Assembly: GCF_003555545.1 (NCBI RefSeq)
Contig: NZ_CP032157.1
Location: 7,506,546-7,570,545 of the forward strand
DNA: 64,000 nucleotides
Reading direction: 5' to 3'
From: Paraflavitalea soli
Lineage (GTDB): Bacteria > Bacteroidota > Bacteroidia > Chitinophagales > Chitinophagaceae
Shown: piece after piece, positions 16,312 through 25,188 of the stretch
Numbering within the stretch: the stretch's first letter is position 1
Layout of the letters: each line of letters opens with the position of its first letter
The notes under the pieces: generated by a model
Told to the model about the DNA's origin: nothing
The model's database searches: none
What the model saw: the letters and a program-made list of their open reading frames with translations, nothing else
Made by a program: the position numbers and the translations under genes

Positions 16312-17994
16312 ATGAAAGAATTAAATAAATATTCAAAGACGATTACACAGGATGTTACCCAGCCTGCGGCACAGGCCATGTTGTACGGTATTGGATTGAC
16401 AGATGAAGATCTGAAGAAAGCACAGGTAGGCATTGTGAGCATGGGATATGACGGCAACACCTGCAATATGCACCTCAATGACCTGGCCAAAGTAGTAAAG
16501 CAAGGCGTATGGGACAATGACCTGGTGGGACTGATCTTTAATACCATTGGTGTGAGCGATGGCATCAGCAACGGAACAGAAGGTATGCGTTACTCCCTCG
16601 TGAGCCGCGATATTATAGCCGACTCTATTGAAGCCGTATGCGGCGCTCAGTATTATGATGGCGTGATTGCCTTACCCGGTTGCGATAAGAACATGCCCGG
16701 ATCACTGATTGCCATGGGCAGGTTGAACCGCCCGGCCATCATGGTCTACGGTGGCACCATCGCTCCCGGTCATTACAAAGGACAAGACCTGAATATCGTT
16801 TCTTCTTTCGAAGCATTGGGACAAAAGATAGCAGGCAATCTTTCCGAAGAAGATTTCAAGGGTATCGTACGCCATTCCTGCCCCGGTGCAGGCGCCTGTG
16901 GTGGTATGTATACCGCCAATACCATGGCTTCTGCTATTGAAGCATTGGGTATGAGCCTGCCTTACTCTTCTTCCAATCCTGCCCTGAGCGAAGACAAGCA
17001 GAAAGAATGTATAGAAGCAGGTAAAGCCATCCGACTCCTGCTGGAAAAAGACATCAAGCCCAAAGACATCATGACACGTAAGGCATTTGAAAATGCCATC
17101 ACCGTCATCATGATCCTCGGAGGCAGCACCAACGCCGTGTTGCACCTCATCGCCATGGCCAAGAGCGTGGATGTGCCCCTTACACAGGATGATTTCCAGG
17201 CCATCAGCAATAAGATACCCGTATTGGCCGACTTTAAGCCCAGTGGTAAATACCTCATGCAGGACCTGCACCAGTATGGTGGTGTACCTGCTGTCATGAA
17301 ATATTTGTTGAAGAAAGGACTCCTCCATGGTGATTGCCTTACCGTAACCGGTAAAACACTGGCAGAGAACCTGGCCGAAGCACCTGATCTCGATTTCGAT
17401 CAGCAGAAAATAATCCTTCCCCTCGAAACACCGATCAAGCAAACAGGCCACTTGCAAATACTCTACGGCAACCTGGCCGAAAAGGGTAGTGTAGCCAAGA
17501 TCAGCGGTAAAGAAGGCGAGCGCTTTGAAGGTCCCGCCCGTGTATTCGATGGCGAGTTTGAGCTCATCAAGGGTATCAACACCGGTAAGATCAAAGCTGG
17601 CGATGTAGTGGTGATCCGTCACGTAGGCCCTAAAGGAGCACCCGGTATGCCCGAAATGTTGAAACCAACTTCCGCCATTATCGGTGCTGGTCTGGGTAAA
17701 AGCATTGCCCTCATCACCGATGGACGCTTTAGCGGCGGTACCCATGGATTTGTGGTAGGCCATATTACCCCCGAAGCATTTGAAGGTGGATTGATCGCAC
17801 TGGTACAGGACGAAGATATTATTGAACTCGATGCTACCAAAAATACCATCGTGCTCAAAGTGCCTGATAACATTATCGCTGAGCGCAGGGCTAAGTGGGC
17901 ACAACCCGCCCTCAAGGTCACCAAAGGCCTCCTGTTCAAATATGCCAAAAGCGTAAAGGATGCCTCTGAAGGTTGCGTGACCGACGAAAACTAA
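16312..17994 (+). CDS. ilvD: Dihydroxy-acid dehydratase
   Basis: 560 residues, full length. Iron-sulfur ligands and substrate motifs are intact: 'TCNMHL', '[10 protein letters not shown]', '[16 protein letters not shown]', '[10 protein letters not shown]' and '[11 protein letters not shown]'. It dehydrates the dihydroxy acids of the Ile and Val branches. Flanked on both sides by copies of the wobble hairpin. Confidence 0.97.
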   Translation: MKELNKYSKTITQDVTQPAAQAMLYGIGLTDEDLKKAQVGIVSMGYDGNTCNMHLNDLAKVVKQGVWDNDLVGLIFNTIGVSDGISNGTEGMRYSLVSRDIIADSIEAVCGAQYYDGVIALPGCDKNMPGSLIAMGRLNRPAIMVYGGTIAPGHYKGQDLNIVSSFEALGQKIAGNLSEEDFKGIVRHSCPGAGACGGMYTANTMASAIEALGMSLPYSSSNPALSEDKQKECIEAGKAIRLLLEKDIKPKDIMTRKAFENAITVIMILGGSTNAVLHLIAMAKSVDVPLTQDDFQAISNKIPVLADFKPSGKYLMQDLHQYGGVPAVMKYLLKKGLLHGDCLTVTGKTLAENLAEAPDLDFDQQKIILPLETPIKQTGHLQILYGNLAEKGSVAKISGKEGERFEGPARVFDGEFELIKGINTGKIKAGDVVVIRHVGPKGAPGMPEMLKPTSAIIGAGLGKSIALITDGRFSGGTHGFVVGHITPEAFEGGLIALVQDEDIIELDATKNTIVLKVPDNIIAERRAKWAQPALKVTKGLLFKYAKSVKDASEGCVTDEN

Positions 17995-18002
17995 GATACT
18001 AA

Positions 18003-18033
18003 GGGTGGGTCGCCCTACAAAGGCGGCTCACCC
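18003..18033 (+). repeat. Wobble hairpin repeat, copy 2 (ilvD-ilvB)
   Basis: GGGTGGGTCGCC and GGCGGCTCACCC enclose a 7-nt loop. It has the same two wobble positions and the same orientation as copy 1. Confidence 0.85.
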
Positions 18034-18069
18034 GGCTAACATACGAATAGAACCTTAAAAGAAAATATT

Positions 18070-19812
18070 ATGAGCAGTACAATCGAAATGGCGCCCAAAA
18101 AGATCCAGACAAAAGACAAGGCTACCAGCCTTAGCGGTTCGCAGGCTGTACTGGAAGCCTTTCTGGCCGAAGGGGTAGATACCATCTTTGGTTATCCCGG
18201 TGGCGCCATCATGCCTATCTATGATGCCTTATACGATTACCAGGAACGACTGAACCATATACTCGTGCGCCATGAGCAGGGAGGCATCCATGCTGCCCAG
18301 GGTTATGCACGTACTTCTGGTCGCACAGGCGTAGTATTTGCCACCAGCGGTCCCGGCGCTACCAACCTCGTCACCGGTTTGGCAGATGCCATGATCGATA
18401 GTACCCCACTCGTTTGTATCACCGGACAGGTATTTGCTCACCTGTTGGGTACCGATGCCTTTCAGGAAACCGATGTGATCAATATTACCACCCCTGTTAC
18501 CAAATGGAACTACCAGGTAACAGATGCTACCGAAATACCGTCTGTATTGGCCAAGGCCTTTTACATTGCCAAAAGCGGCAGGCCCGGCCCCGTATTGATC
18601 GATATTACCAAGAATGCACAGATACAGAAATTCGATTATGAAGGATATGAGAAATGCAACCATATCCGCAGCTATCGTCCCAAGCCCATCGTGCGCAAGG
18701 AATATGTAGAGCAGGCTGCTAAAATGATCAATGAAGCAGAGCGACCCTTTGTGATCTTTGGTCAGGGTGTTATACTTGGCAAAGCCGAAACCGAATTCCT
18801 GAAATTCATTGAGAAAGCCGGTATCCCTACTGCCTGGACCATCCTGGGCGAAAGCGCTATTCCAACCGACCACCCACTGGCCGTTGGTATGCTGGGTATG
18901 CACGGTAACTATGGCCCCAATGTATTGACCAACGAGTGCGATGTCCTCATTGCCATCGGTATGCGGTTCGATGACCGTGTTACCGGAAGGCTCGACAAAT
19001 ACGCCCGCCAGGCCAAAGTGATCCACCTCGATATTGACCCCGCCGAGATTGATAAGAATGTAAAATCTGCCGTACCTGTATGGGGTGATTGCAAAGAAAC
19101 ATTGCCCCTGCTTACCGAATTGATAGCGCCAAAAGTATATCCCCAATGGCTGCAGAAATTCCGGGAGTATCAGCAACAGGAAGAAGAGACCTGTATCAAT
19201 CCCGAACTCAATCCCACTTCCGATGAAATGACCATGGGAGAGGTGATCAGGACCTTAAATGAGCTCACAGGTGGCGATGCTGTCATTGTTACCGACGTAG
19301 GTCAGCACCAGATGGTAGCCTGCCGCTATGCGAAGTTCACACAGTCTAAGAGCAATGTGACCTCCGGTGGATTGGGTACCATGGGTTTTGCCTTACCCGC
19401 AGCCGTGGGTGCCAAGTTTGGCGCTCCCAGCCGTACCGTAGTAGCCATCATTGGCGATGGTGGTTTCCAGATGACCCTGCAGGAACTGGGTACCATTATG
19501 CAGTTTGATGTGGATGTAAAAATATTGATCCTCAACAACCAGTTCCTCGGTATGGTGCGCCAGTGGCAGCAGCTTTTCCACGACAAGCGTTATTCCTTTG
19601 TCAACATCACCAGTCCCGATTTTGTACAGGTGGCCAAAGGGTATCGTATTGAAGGCAACAGCATCTCCGAACGAGATAAGTTGAAAGCTGCTGTAAAGAC
19701 CATGCTGGACCATAAGGGCGCTTACCTGCTCGAAGTGATGGTAGGAAAGGAAAACAACGTATTCCCCATGGTGCCACAGGGCTGCAGCGTTGCAGAGATC
19801 AGACTTAAATAA
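18070..19812 (+). CDS. ilvB: Acetolactate synthase large (catalytic) subunit
   Basis: 580 residues, TPP enzyme condensing pyruvate with pyruvate or 2-ketobutyrate. Seen: 'FGYPGGAIMPIYDAL' and the catalytic Glu region 'RHEQGGIHAAQGYAR', the FAD-binding middle domain ('GMRFDDRVTGRLDKY'), and the TPP motif 'GDGGFQMTLQEL...LNNQFLGMVRQWQ'. The regulatory subunit follows after 25 bp. Confidence 0.97.
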   Translation: MSSTIEMAPKKIQTKDKATSLSGSQAVLEAFLAEGVDTIFGYPGGAIMPIYDALYDYQERLNHILVRHEQGGIHAAQGYARTSGRTGVVFATSGPGATNLVTGLADAMIDSTPLVCITGQVFAHLLGTDAFQETDVINITTPVTKWNYQVTDATEIPSVLAKAFYIAKSGRPGPVLIDITKNAQIQKFDYEGYEKCNHIRSYRPKPIVRKEYVEQAAKMINEAERPFVIFGQGVILGKAETEFLKFIEKAGIPTAWTILGESAIPTDHPLAVGMLGMHGNYGPNVLTNECDVLIAIGMRFDDRVTGRLDKYARQAKVIHLDIDPAEIDKNVKSAVPVWGDCKETLPLLTELIAPKVYPQWLQKFREYQQQEEETCINPELNPTSDEMTMGEVIRTLNELTGGDAVIVTDVGQHQMVACRYAKFTQSKSNVTSGGLGTMGFALPAAVGAKFGAPSRTVVAIIGDGGFQMTLQELGTIMQFDVDVKILILNNQFLGMVRQWQQLFHDKRYSFVNITSPDFVQVAKGYRIEGNSISERDKLKAAVKTMLDHKGAYLLEVMVGKENNVFPMVPQGCSVAEIRLK

Positions 19813-19837
19813 AAATTTGTAGCATAAAAGTACCGAC

Positions 19838-20428
19838 ATGTCAAAGCAGGAATTCACAGTAACCGTTTATACAGAGAACCAGATCGGTTTACTGAACCGT
19901 ATTGCCATTATTTTCTCCCGTCGTAAGATCAATATCGAAAGCCTCAATACCTCACCCAGTGAAGTGGAAGGCATTCACCGTTTTACCATCGTGATCAATG
20001 AAGTGGAAGAAGTAGTGAAAAAGCTGGCCCGCCAGATCGAAAAGCAGGTAGAAGTATTAAAAGCTTACTACAATACCAATGAGGAGATCGTGTGGCAGGA
20101 ACTGGCCATGTATAAAGTGCCTACTGATGAAATTGCCGAAAAGGTAAAAGTGGAAAGGTTATTGCGTGAATACGGCGCCCGTGCTGTAGTGATCCGTAAG
20201 GACTATACAATTTTTGAGACTACCGGTCAGCGAGAGGAAACTGATAAGCTCATTTCCGTACTGGAGCCTTATGGCCTCATTGAGTTTGTACGCAGTGCAC
20301 GTGTGGCCATCATCAAAGCCAGCAGTGGTTTCCATGAGAAGCTCAAGGAGTTTGAACAAACAGAGCCCGGCGAAGAAGTAATAGAAAATGAATTCCTGGA
20401 TAAGCAGGATGAAGTGTTCACCATGTAA
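19838..20428 (+). CDS. ilvN: Acetolactate synthase small (regulatory) subunit
   Basis: 196 residues, with an N-terminal ACT domain ('FTVTVYTENQIGLLNRIAII') and the C-terminal small-subunit domain. Valine binding to the ACT domain normally inhibits the holoenzyme, adding enzyme-level feedback to the transcription attenuator upstream. Confidence 0.94.
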   Translation: MSKQEFTVTVYTENQIGLLNRIAIIFSRRKINIESLNTSPSEVEGIHRFTIVINEVEEVVKKLARQIEKQVEVLKAYYNTNEEIVWQELAMYKVPTDEIAEKVKVERLLREYGARAVVIRKDYTIFETTGQREETDKLISVLEPYGLIEFVRSARVAIIKASSGFHEKLKEFEQTEPGEEVIENEFLDKQDEVFTM

Positions 20429-20436
20429 GTTTACCA

Positions 20437-20467
20437 GGGTGGGTCGCCTTCTTAAGGCGGCTCACCC
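20437..20467 (+). repeat. Wobble hairpin repeat, copy 3 (ilvN-ilvC)
   Basis: GGGTGGGTCGCCTT and AAGGCGGCTCACCC enclose CTT. The loop-proximal pairs differ from copy 1 in a compensatory way. Confidence 0.85.
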
Positions 20468-20539
20468 GATCCCAAAAGAAACAATCAACATTCATAAAGT
20501 AGTTCCAAACAAAAAACTAAAAACCATAAACATTTAAAG

Positions 20540-21622
20540 ATGGCAAAGTTAAATTTCGGCGGTGTGGAAGAAAACGTAGTAACCCGTGAAGAGTTCCCAC
20601 TGGCCAAAGCGCAAGCTGTATTGAAAAATGAAGTAGTGGCAGTAATTGGCTATGGCGTACAAGGCCCCGGTCAGGCACTGAACCAAAAAGATAATGGTAT
20701 CAACGTGATCGTTGGACAACGTAAGAATTCCAAAACCTGGGATAAAGCCGTACGCGATGGATTTGTACCTGGTGAAACACTGTTCGAAATAGAAGAAGCT
20801 TTGCAACGCGGTACTGTTATTTGCTACCTGCTCAGCGATGCTGCCCAGATTGCGCTGTGGCCTACTGTGCAAAAGCACCTGACACCCGGCAAAGCCCTTT
20901 ACTTCTCTCATGGTTTTGGTATCACCTTCAATGAGCAAACAGGTATCGTTCCTCCCAAGGATGTAGACGTATTCCTCGTAGCTCCCAAAGGTTCCGGTAC
21001 TTCCCTGCGCCGTATGTTCCTGCAAGGTCGTGGTCTCAACAGTAGCTACGCCATTTTCCAGGATGCAACCGGTAAAGCAAAAGAAAGAGTAATTGCCCTC
21101 GGTATTGCCGTAGGTAGCGGTTACCTGTTTGAAACTGATTTCAGGAAAGAAGTATATTCTGACCTTACCGGCGAAAGAGGTACACTCATGGGTGCTATCC
21201 AGGGTATCTTCGCTGCCCAATATGAAGTATTGCGCAAAAAAGGACATACCCCTTCCGAAGCATTCAACGAAACCGTTGAAGAGCTTACACAATCCCTCAT
21301 GCCCCTGGTAGCCGAGAATGGTATGGATTGGATGTATGCCAACTGCTCTACTACCGCACAACGTGGTGCACTCGACTGGTGGAAGAAATTCCGTGATGCT
21401 ACTTTACCTGTATTCACTGAATTGTATGAAAGCGTAGCGACCGGCAAAGAAAGCCAACGCTCTATCGATTCCAACAGCCAGCCCGACTACCGCGAAAAAC
21501 TGGAAGTTGAACTGAAAGAACTCCGCGACAGCGAAATGTGGCAAGCTGGTAAAACAGTAAGAAGCCTCCGTCCTGAAAATCAGGCAGCTCCAGCTAAAAA
21601 AGCAGCTGAAGTAGCGAATTAA
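20540..21622 (+). CDS. ilvC: Ketol-acid reductoisomerase
   Basis: 360 residues. The dinucleotide-binding start 'VVAVIGYGVQGPGQALN', the 'QRKNSKTW' coenzyme loop (Arg-Lys-Ser, as in NADPH-preferring forms) and 'SHGFGITF' identify it. It is a little longer than the usual class I enzyme (about 330), with an Ala/Lys-rich C-terminal tail. It converts acetolactate and acetohydroxybutyrate to the dihydroxy acids used by IlvD. Confidence 0.95.
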   Translation: MAKLNFGGVEENVVTREEFPLAKAQAVLKNEVVAVIGYGVQGPGQALNQKDNGINVIVGQRKNSKTWDKAVRDGFVPGETLFEIEEALQRGTVICYLLSDAAQIALWPTVQKHLTPGKALYFSHGFGITFNEQTGIVPPKDVDVFLVAPKGSGTSLRRMFLQGRGLNSSYAIFQDATGKAKERVIALGIAVGSGYLFETDFRKEVYSDLTGERGTLMGAIQGIFAAQYEVLRKKGHTPSEAFNETVEELTQSLMPLVAENGMDWMYANCSTTAQRGALDWWKKFRDATLPVFTELYESVATGKESQRSIDSNSQPDYREKLEVELKELRDSEMWQAGKTVRSLRPENQAAPAKKAAEVAN

Positions 21623-21639
21623 TCATACTGCAAGGCACC

Positions 21640-21676
21640 AAAGGCGCAAAGTTCATCTGTTTCTCTTTGCGCCTTT
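21640..21676 (+). repeat. ilvC-ilvA intercistronic hairpin
   Basis: A 12-bp perfect stem AAAGGCGCAAAG / CTTTGCGCCTTT with a 13-nt loop (21652-21664). It resembles the dispersed 'TTTGCGCCTTTGTGTC' sequence of many Bacteroidota genomes, so it may be an inserted repeat that serves as mRNA hairpin. Confidence 0.6.
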
Positions 21677-21723
21677 GTGTCTCTGCACAAAGACCTCTCC
21701 CCGGAGTATACCACAAGAATCAC

Positions 21724-22980
21724 ATGAGCTTACCTGCGTCCCATACTACAGCACTCGAATTTCATAAAGCCGCCCTCCGGCTAAAGAAAGTAGTGACTAA
21801 AACACCCCTGGTGTTGAATCAGAGCCTTTCCCGTAAATACCAGTGCAACGTATACCTGAAAAGGGAAGACCTCCAGGTAGTCCGTTCTTACAAACTGCGG
21901 GGCGCCTACAATATGATGAGCAGCCTGCCTGCTGATCAATTGCAGAAGGGCGTAGTATGTGCCAGCGCTGGCAACCATGCACAAGGATTTGCTTACTCCT
22001 GTAAAAAACTGGGTGCAAAAGGTGTGGTGTTTATGCCCATCATTACCCCCAACCAAAAGGTGAAGCAAACCAAAATGTTTGGCGAAGACCATATTGAGGT
22101 CGTGCTGGTGGGAGATACCTTTGATGACTGTGCCATTGCAGCCAAAGAATACACAGAAAAGAATGGCTTGACCTTCATTCCTCCTTTTGATGATTACCGC
22201 ATCATTGAAGGACAGGGCACAGTGGCGGTAGAGATATTGGAAGAACAAGCTGATATAGATTATGTGTTTATTCCTGTAGGCGGCGGTGGCCTCAGTGCCG
22301 GTGTAGGGACTTTCTTTAAGACCTTTTCACCCCGTACAAAGATCATTGGCCTGGAGCCCGAAGGCGCCCCTTCCATGAAAAAAGCCCTGGAAGCAGGACA
22401 TCCTGTAACCCTCGACAGTATCGATCGTTTTGTAGACGGCGCAGCCGTAAAGCGGGTAGGGGACCTTACCTTCTCTATTTGTAAAGAAGTGCTCGACGAT
22501 ATGCACCTGGTACCCGAAGGCAGGATTTGTTCTACCATCCTGAAATTGTACAATGAAGATGCTATAGTAGTAGAACCAGCCGGCGCCTTATCCATAGCTG
22601 CCCTGGATGATTATGCCGATGCCATCAAAGGAAAGAATATTGTTTGTATTGTAAGTGGCAGCAACAATGATATTGACCGTATGCAGGAGATCAGGGAACG
22701 CAGCCTGCAATACGAAGGATTAAAACATTATTTCCTCGTACGCTTTGCACAGCGTCCCGGTGCACTCAAAGAGTTTGTGAACCACGTTCTGGGACCCAAC
22801 GACGATATTACCCGCTTTGAATACATGCAAAAGCACAACAAAGAAACCGGGCCCGCCCTCGTAGGCGTGGAATTACAATCCCGCGAAGATTATGAAGTGC
22901 TCCTCCGCAATATGGACAAATACCATATCAACTATACCGAGCTGAATAAGGATGACAATCTATTTGGATACTTGGTGTAA
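21724..22980 (+). CDS. ilvA: Threonine ammonia-lyase (biosynthetic, single ACT-like domain)
   Basis: 418 residues from ATG 21724. The catalytic domain has the PLP lysine in 'RSYKLRGAYNMM' and the glycine loop 'PVGGGGLSAGVG'; a single ACT-like regulatory domain follows ('YFLVRFAQRPGALKEFV', about 335-418), as in the Bacillus-type short enzyme. It makes 2-ketobutyrate for isoleucine, linking the thr operon of this window to the ilv operon it closes. Confidence 0.93.
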   Translation: MSLPASHTTALEFHKAALRLKKVVTKTPLVLNQSLSRKYQCNVYLKREDLQVVRSYKLRGAYNMMSSLPADQLQKGVVCASAGNHAQGFAYSCKKLGAKGVVFMPIITPNQKVKQTKMFGEDHIEVVLVGDTFDDCAIAAKEYTEKNGLTFIPPFDDYRIIEGQGTVAVEILEEQADIDYVFIPVGGGGLSAGVGTFFKTFSPRTKIIGLEPEGAPSMKKALEAGHPVTLDSIDRFVDGAAVKRVGDLTFSICKEVLDDMHLVPEGRICSTILKLYNEDAIVVEPAGALSIAALDDYADAIKGKNIVCIVSGSNNDIDRMQEIRERSLQYEGLKHYFLVRFAQRPGALKEFVNHVLGPNDDITRFEYMQKHNKETGPALVGVELQSREDYEVLLRNMDKYHINYTELNKDDNLFGYLV

Positions 22981-23017
22981 GTAGATTATTAGTCCGCAAT
23001 TCGCCCAAACTGTATTC

Positions 23018-23052
23018 TCTCGCAGCTCGCAACTCACCGCTCGCAGCTTTTC
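23018..23052. repeat. AGCTCG-type repeat next to the transglutaminase stop
   Basis: Degenerate CTCGCAGCTCGC words lie in the 72-bp gap between the convergent ilvA and transglutaminase genes and end within about 6 bp of the stop at 23053. Confidence 0.7.
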
Positions 23053-24021
23053 CTACTGCTGCTGTTGCTGCTGCATCATCTCCATATGTTTGCGCCAGGA
23101 ATTGGTAGGTTCTCCGTTCGTAGGAGCTACAGGTTGCGGCGTTAATACCGTTGCCTCATCAATTTGAGTCACCCCGTCTTCATAAGCTACCGATACCCCT
23201 ACATCCAAACGATGGTTGGCTGTTCCTTTATAAGTACCTTTTACCGGTGAGCAATCCATAAAACTCCGGCCTACTGCCAGTCGCACGTGTAGTTCATTGG
23301 CGATGCAGTTATTCGTGGGGTCAAATCCCAACCATCCAAAGAAAGGAATATAAGCTTCTACCCAGGCGTGCGTAGCCCCTTCACCCCGCATACCATTCCG
23401 GTTGGGGCACACATAACCACTCACATAGCGCGCTGGTATATTGATCATGCGCAGCATAGAGGACAGCATGTGCGCAAAATCCTGGCACACTCCCGCCTTC
23501 AATTGCCATATCTCGTCCAGCGTAGTTTCTACAGTAGTAACCCCTTTGATGTATTGGAAGTTATTGTATACATATTCCGTCAGTTTATACGCCGCTTCCA
23601 GCACATTCACCTGCCTGCTCTCAGCCGCATGGGCAATATGCTGTACTTCATGCAGTGCGTCAAACTTTTCCTGTTTGAGGAAGTCTATATAGGGGATCTC
23701 AAAAGCAAGTGCAATAAGATTACTCCACTGGTCTTCTTTGGAGGCAGATACTACCGGCAGATTCCGCTCCCGCGTAACCACTTCCATCTTGGCATCGATG
23801 ATCAGCTCTTTGTGCGAAGCCGTATACATAAAGGAGCCTACCTTGTTGCCATAATAATCATGGTACAGATCTACCGCCGGTTCTCCCGTGATCAATAAAT
23901 CGTGTTTCAATACATCCTGGTATTCATCCTCTATAGGGAATAACATGATCTGGTTCGCACTATCTACTACAGGTACTTCGTAGCTATACCTGGTAACGTG
24001 GTGAATTTTAAATCTTGGCAT
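23053..24021 (-). CDS. Transglutaminase-like cysteine protease-fold protein
   Basis: 322 residues, no signal peptide. An N-terminal beta domain ('HHVTRYSYEVPV') precedes a transglutaminase core with the catalytic triad: Cys in 'AGVCQDFAHM', His in 'GATHAWVEAY' and Asp in 'GFDPTNN'. The C-terminus is low-complexity, ending in six Gln. Proteins of this type accompany circularly permuted ATP-grasp and alpha-E proteins in many bacteria, as here (third gene of the set). A peptide-modifying or peptide-cleaving role is usual conjecture; the substrate is unknown. Confidence 0.85.
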   Translation of the reverse strand: MPRFKIHHVTRYSYEVPVVDSANQIMLFPIEDEYQDVLKHDLLITGEPAVDLYHDYYGNKVGSFMYTASHKELIIDAKMEVVTRERNLPVVSASKEDQWSNLIALAFEIPYIDFLKQEKFDALHEVQHIAHAAESRQVNVLEAAYKLTEYVYNNFQYIKGVTTVETTLDEIWQLKAGVCQDFAHMLSSMLRMINIPARYVSGYVCPNRNGMRGEGATHAWVEAYIPFFGWLGFDPTNNCIANELHVRLAVGRSFMDCSPVKGTYKGTANHRLDVGVSVAYEDGVTQIDEATVLTPQPVAPTNGEPTNSWRKHMEMMQQQQQQ

Positions 24022-24086
24022 GAATTACAATCAGTTTTCTCGTTGTTCTGAGGTCAAATGTAACTTTAAAAGCGGATTTTCACCGA

Positions 24087-25022
24087 TCAGGTATAAGCAA
24101 AATAATGTTGACTAAGCGCCGTACCGATGGCGTACAGCTCATTCTTCACCCCCGTCAGGAATTCATGCAGCCCTTGCTGCATGATACTTTCCGGTGTTGA
24201 ATACCGTACCCGGCTTTTTACCCGGCCCATCATAAAGTCGATGCTATTGTAAGCTGTGGTCGTTTGCTCACTTTTAAGCCGTTCAAAATACCGGCTCATC
24301 TGGTCTATTGAATACATCACAGAACGGGGAAAGTGATTGTTGAGTACAATTTGCTCCACTACCCGCCTGGCTTCAAAACCACCCGAATAATTCCGGAGAT
24401 ACAACTCATAACCCGAGATCGACAGCAGCAGGTACCGCCAGTAAGTAGTATCCGTAATATTCGAAAAGTCAAACTTACTGTCACTGAATTTTACATCCAG
24501 GATATCCGCACTTTGGATAGCACGTTCCAGGAAGCGGCCAATATTCATAAAGGAGTAACCCTCGCCGCGGGCCATCGTAATATCTGAAGTGCCATAAAAC
24601 AGCAGCCCTTGTTTGATCAGGATGTCCAGCGCTGTGATAGGGTCTTCCTTGTACAGCCATTCCAGCAATTGCTCATCCCGCACCGTGTGGTAGAAATCAT
24701 TGAGACATTGCCATAGCTCCTTGGTGATATGATCTTGTACACTGCGTGCATTTTCCCTGGCCTGCGTCACGATATTCAGCACCGAATTGGGATTTTCCTT
24801 ATCCGACACCATATACTGCAACACCGTTCTGCCCTGGCAGGCAATAGTGGCCGCTTCTTCCTCCGATAAATAAGTGAAGATCTTCAATACCGGTTGCCAG
24901 GAAAAGTATTGCAGGTCATCCTGCGAAAGTGCATAATTCGTTTTCAGCATCCGCAATATGCCATCCGTACGCTCCATGTACCGGTTCATCCAGAATAAAC
25001 TATCCGCTACTCTACTAAGCAT
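24087..25022 (-). CDS. Alpha-E domain protein (DUF403)
   Basis: 311 residues, all helical, beginning 'MLSRVADSLFWMNRYMERTDG', the typical start of the alpha-E family, which is defined by association with permuted ATP-grasp enzymes. It has no known catalytic motif. It sits between the ATP-grasp gene (166 bp upstream in transcription) and the transglutaminase (65 bp downstream). Confidence 0.88.
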   Translation of the reverse strand: MLSRVADSLFWMNRYMERTDGILRMLKTNYALSQDDLQYFSWQPVLKIFTYLSEEEAATIACQGRTVLQYMVSDKENPNSVLNIVTQARENARSVQDHITKELWQCLNDFYHTVRDEQLLEWLYKEDPITALDILIKQGLLFYGTSDITMARGEGYSFMNIGRFLERAIQSADILDVKFSDSKFDFSNITDTTYWRYLLLSISGYELYLRNYSGGFEARRVVEQIVLNNHFPRSVMYSIDQMSRYFERLKSEQTTTAYNSIDFMMGRVKSRVRYSTPESIMQQGLHEFLTGVKNELYAIGTALSQHYFAYT

Positions 25023-25047
25023 GTATGATTAAATTAGCTGTTAGTTT

Positions 25048-25186
25048 CCCTTTCTTTGTCATTTCAACTCCTTCTTTGTCCTCTGACCCATCTTTGTCAT
25101 TTCGGCCATTCTTTGTCATTTCGACCGCAGGGAGAAATCTGCTATCGAAGCAAACGACTGCCGATTCACGACTGCCGACTGCCGAT
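25048..25186. repeat. CTTTGTCATTTC tandem repeat plus GACTGCC-family words
   Basis: Four imperfect copies of 'TTCTTTGTCATTTC' about 20 bp apart (25048-25120) lead into CGACCGCAGGGAGAAATCT, a sequence I associate with dispersed Bacteroidota repeats, and then GACTGCCGATTCACGACTGCC words up to 25186, three bases from the ATP-grasp stop codon. This fills the alpha-E / ATP-grasp gap. Confidence 0.7.
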
Positions 25187-25188
25187 CC

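Noticed and set aside
16702-17904. 400-codon open frame on the minus strand
   Set aside because: It lies entirely antisense to ilvD, which has a perfect family match; the frame is a codon-bias shadow. The same applies to long minus-strand frames over leuA, ilvB, ilvC and gltB.
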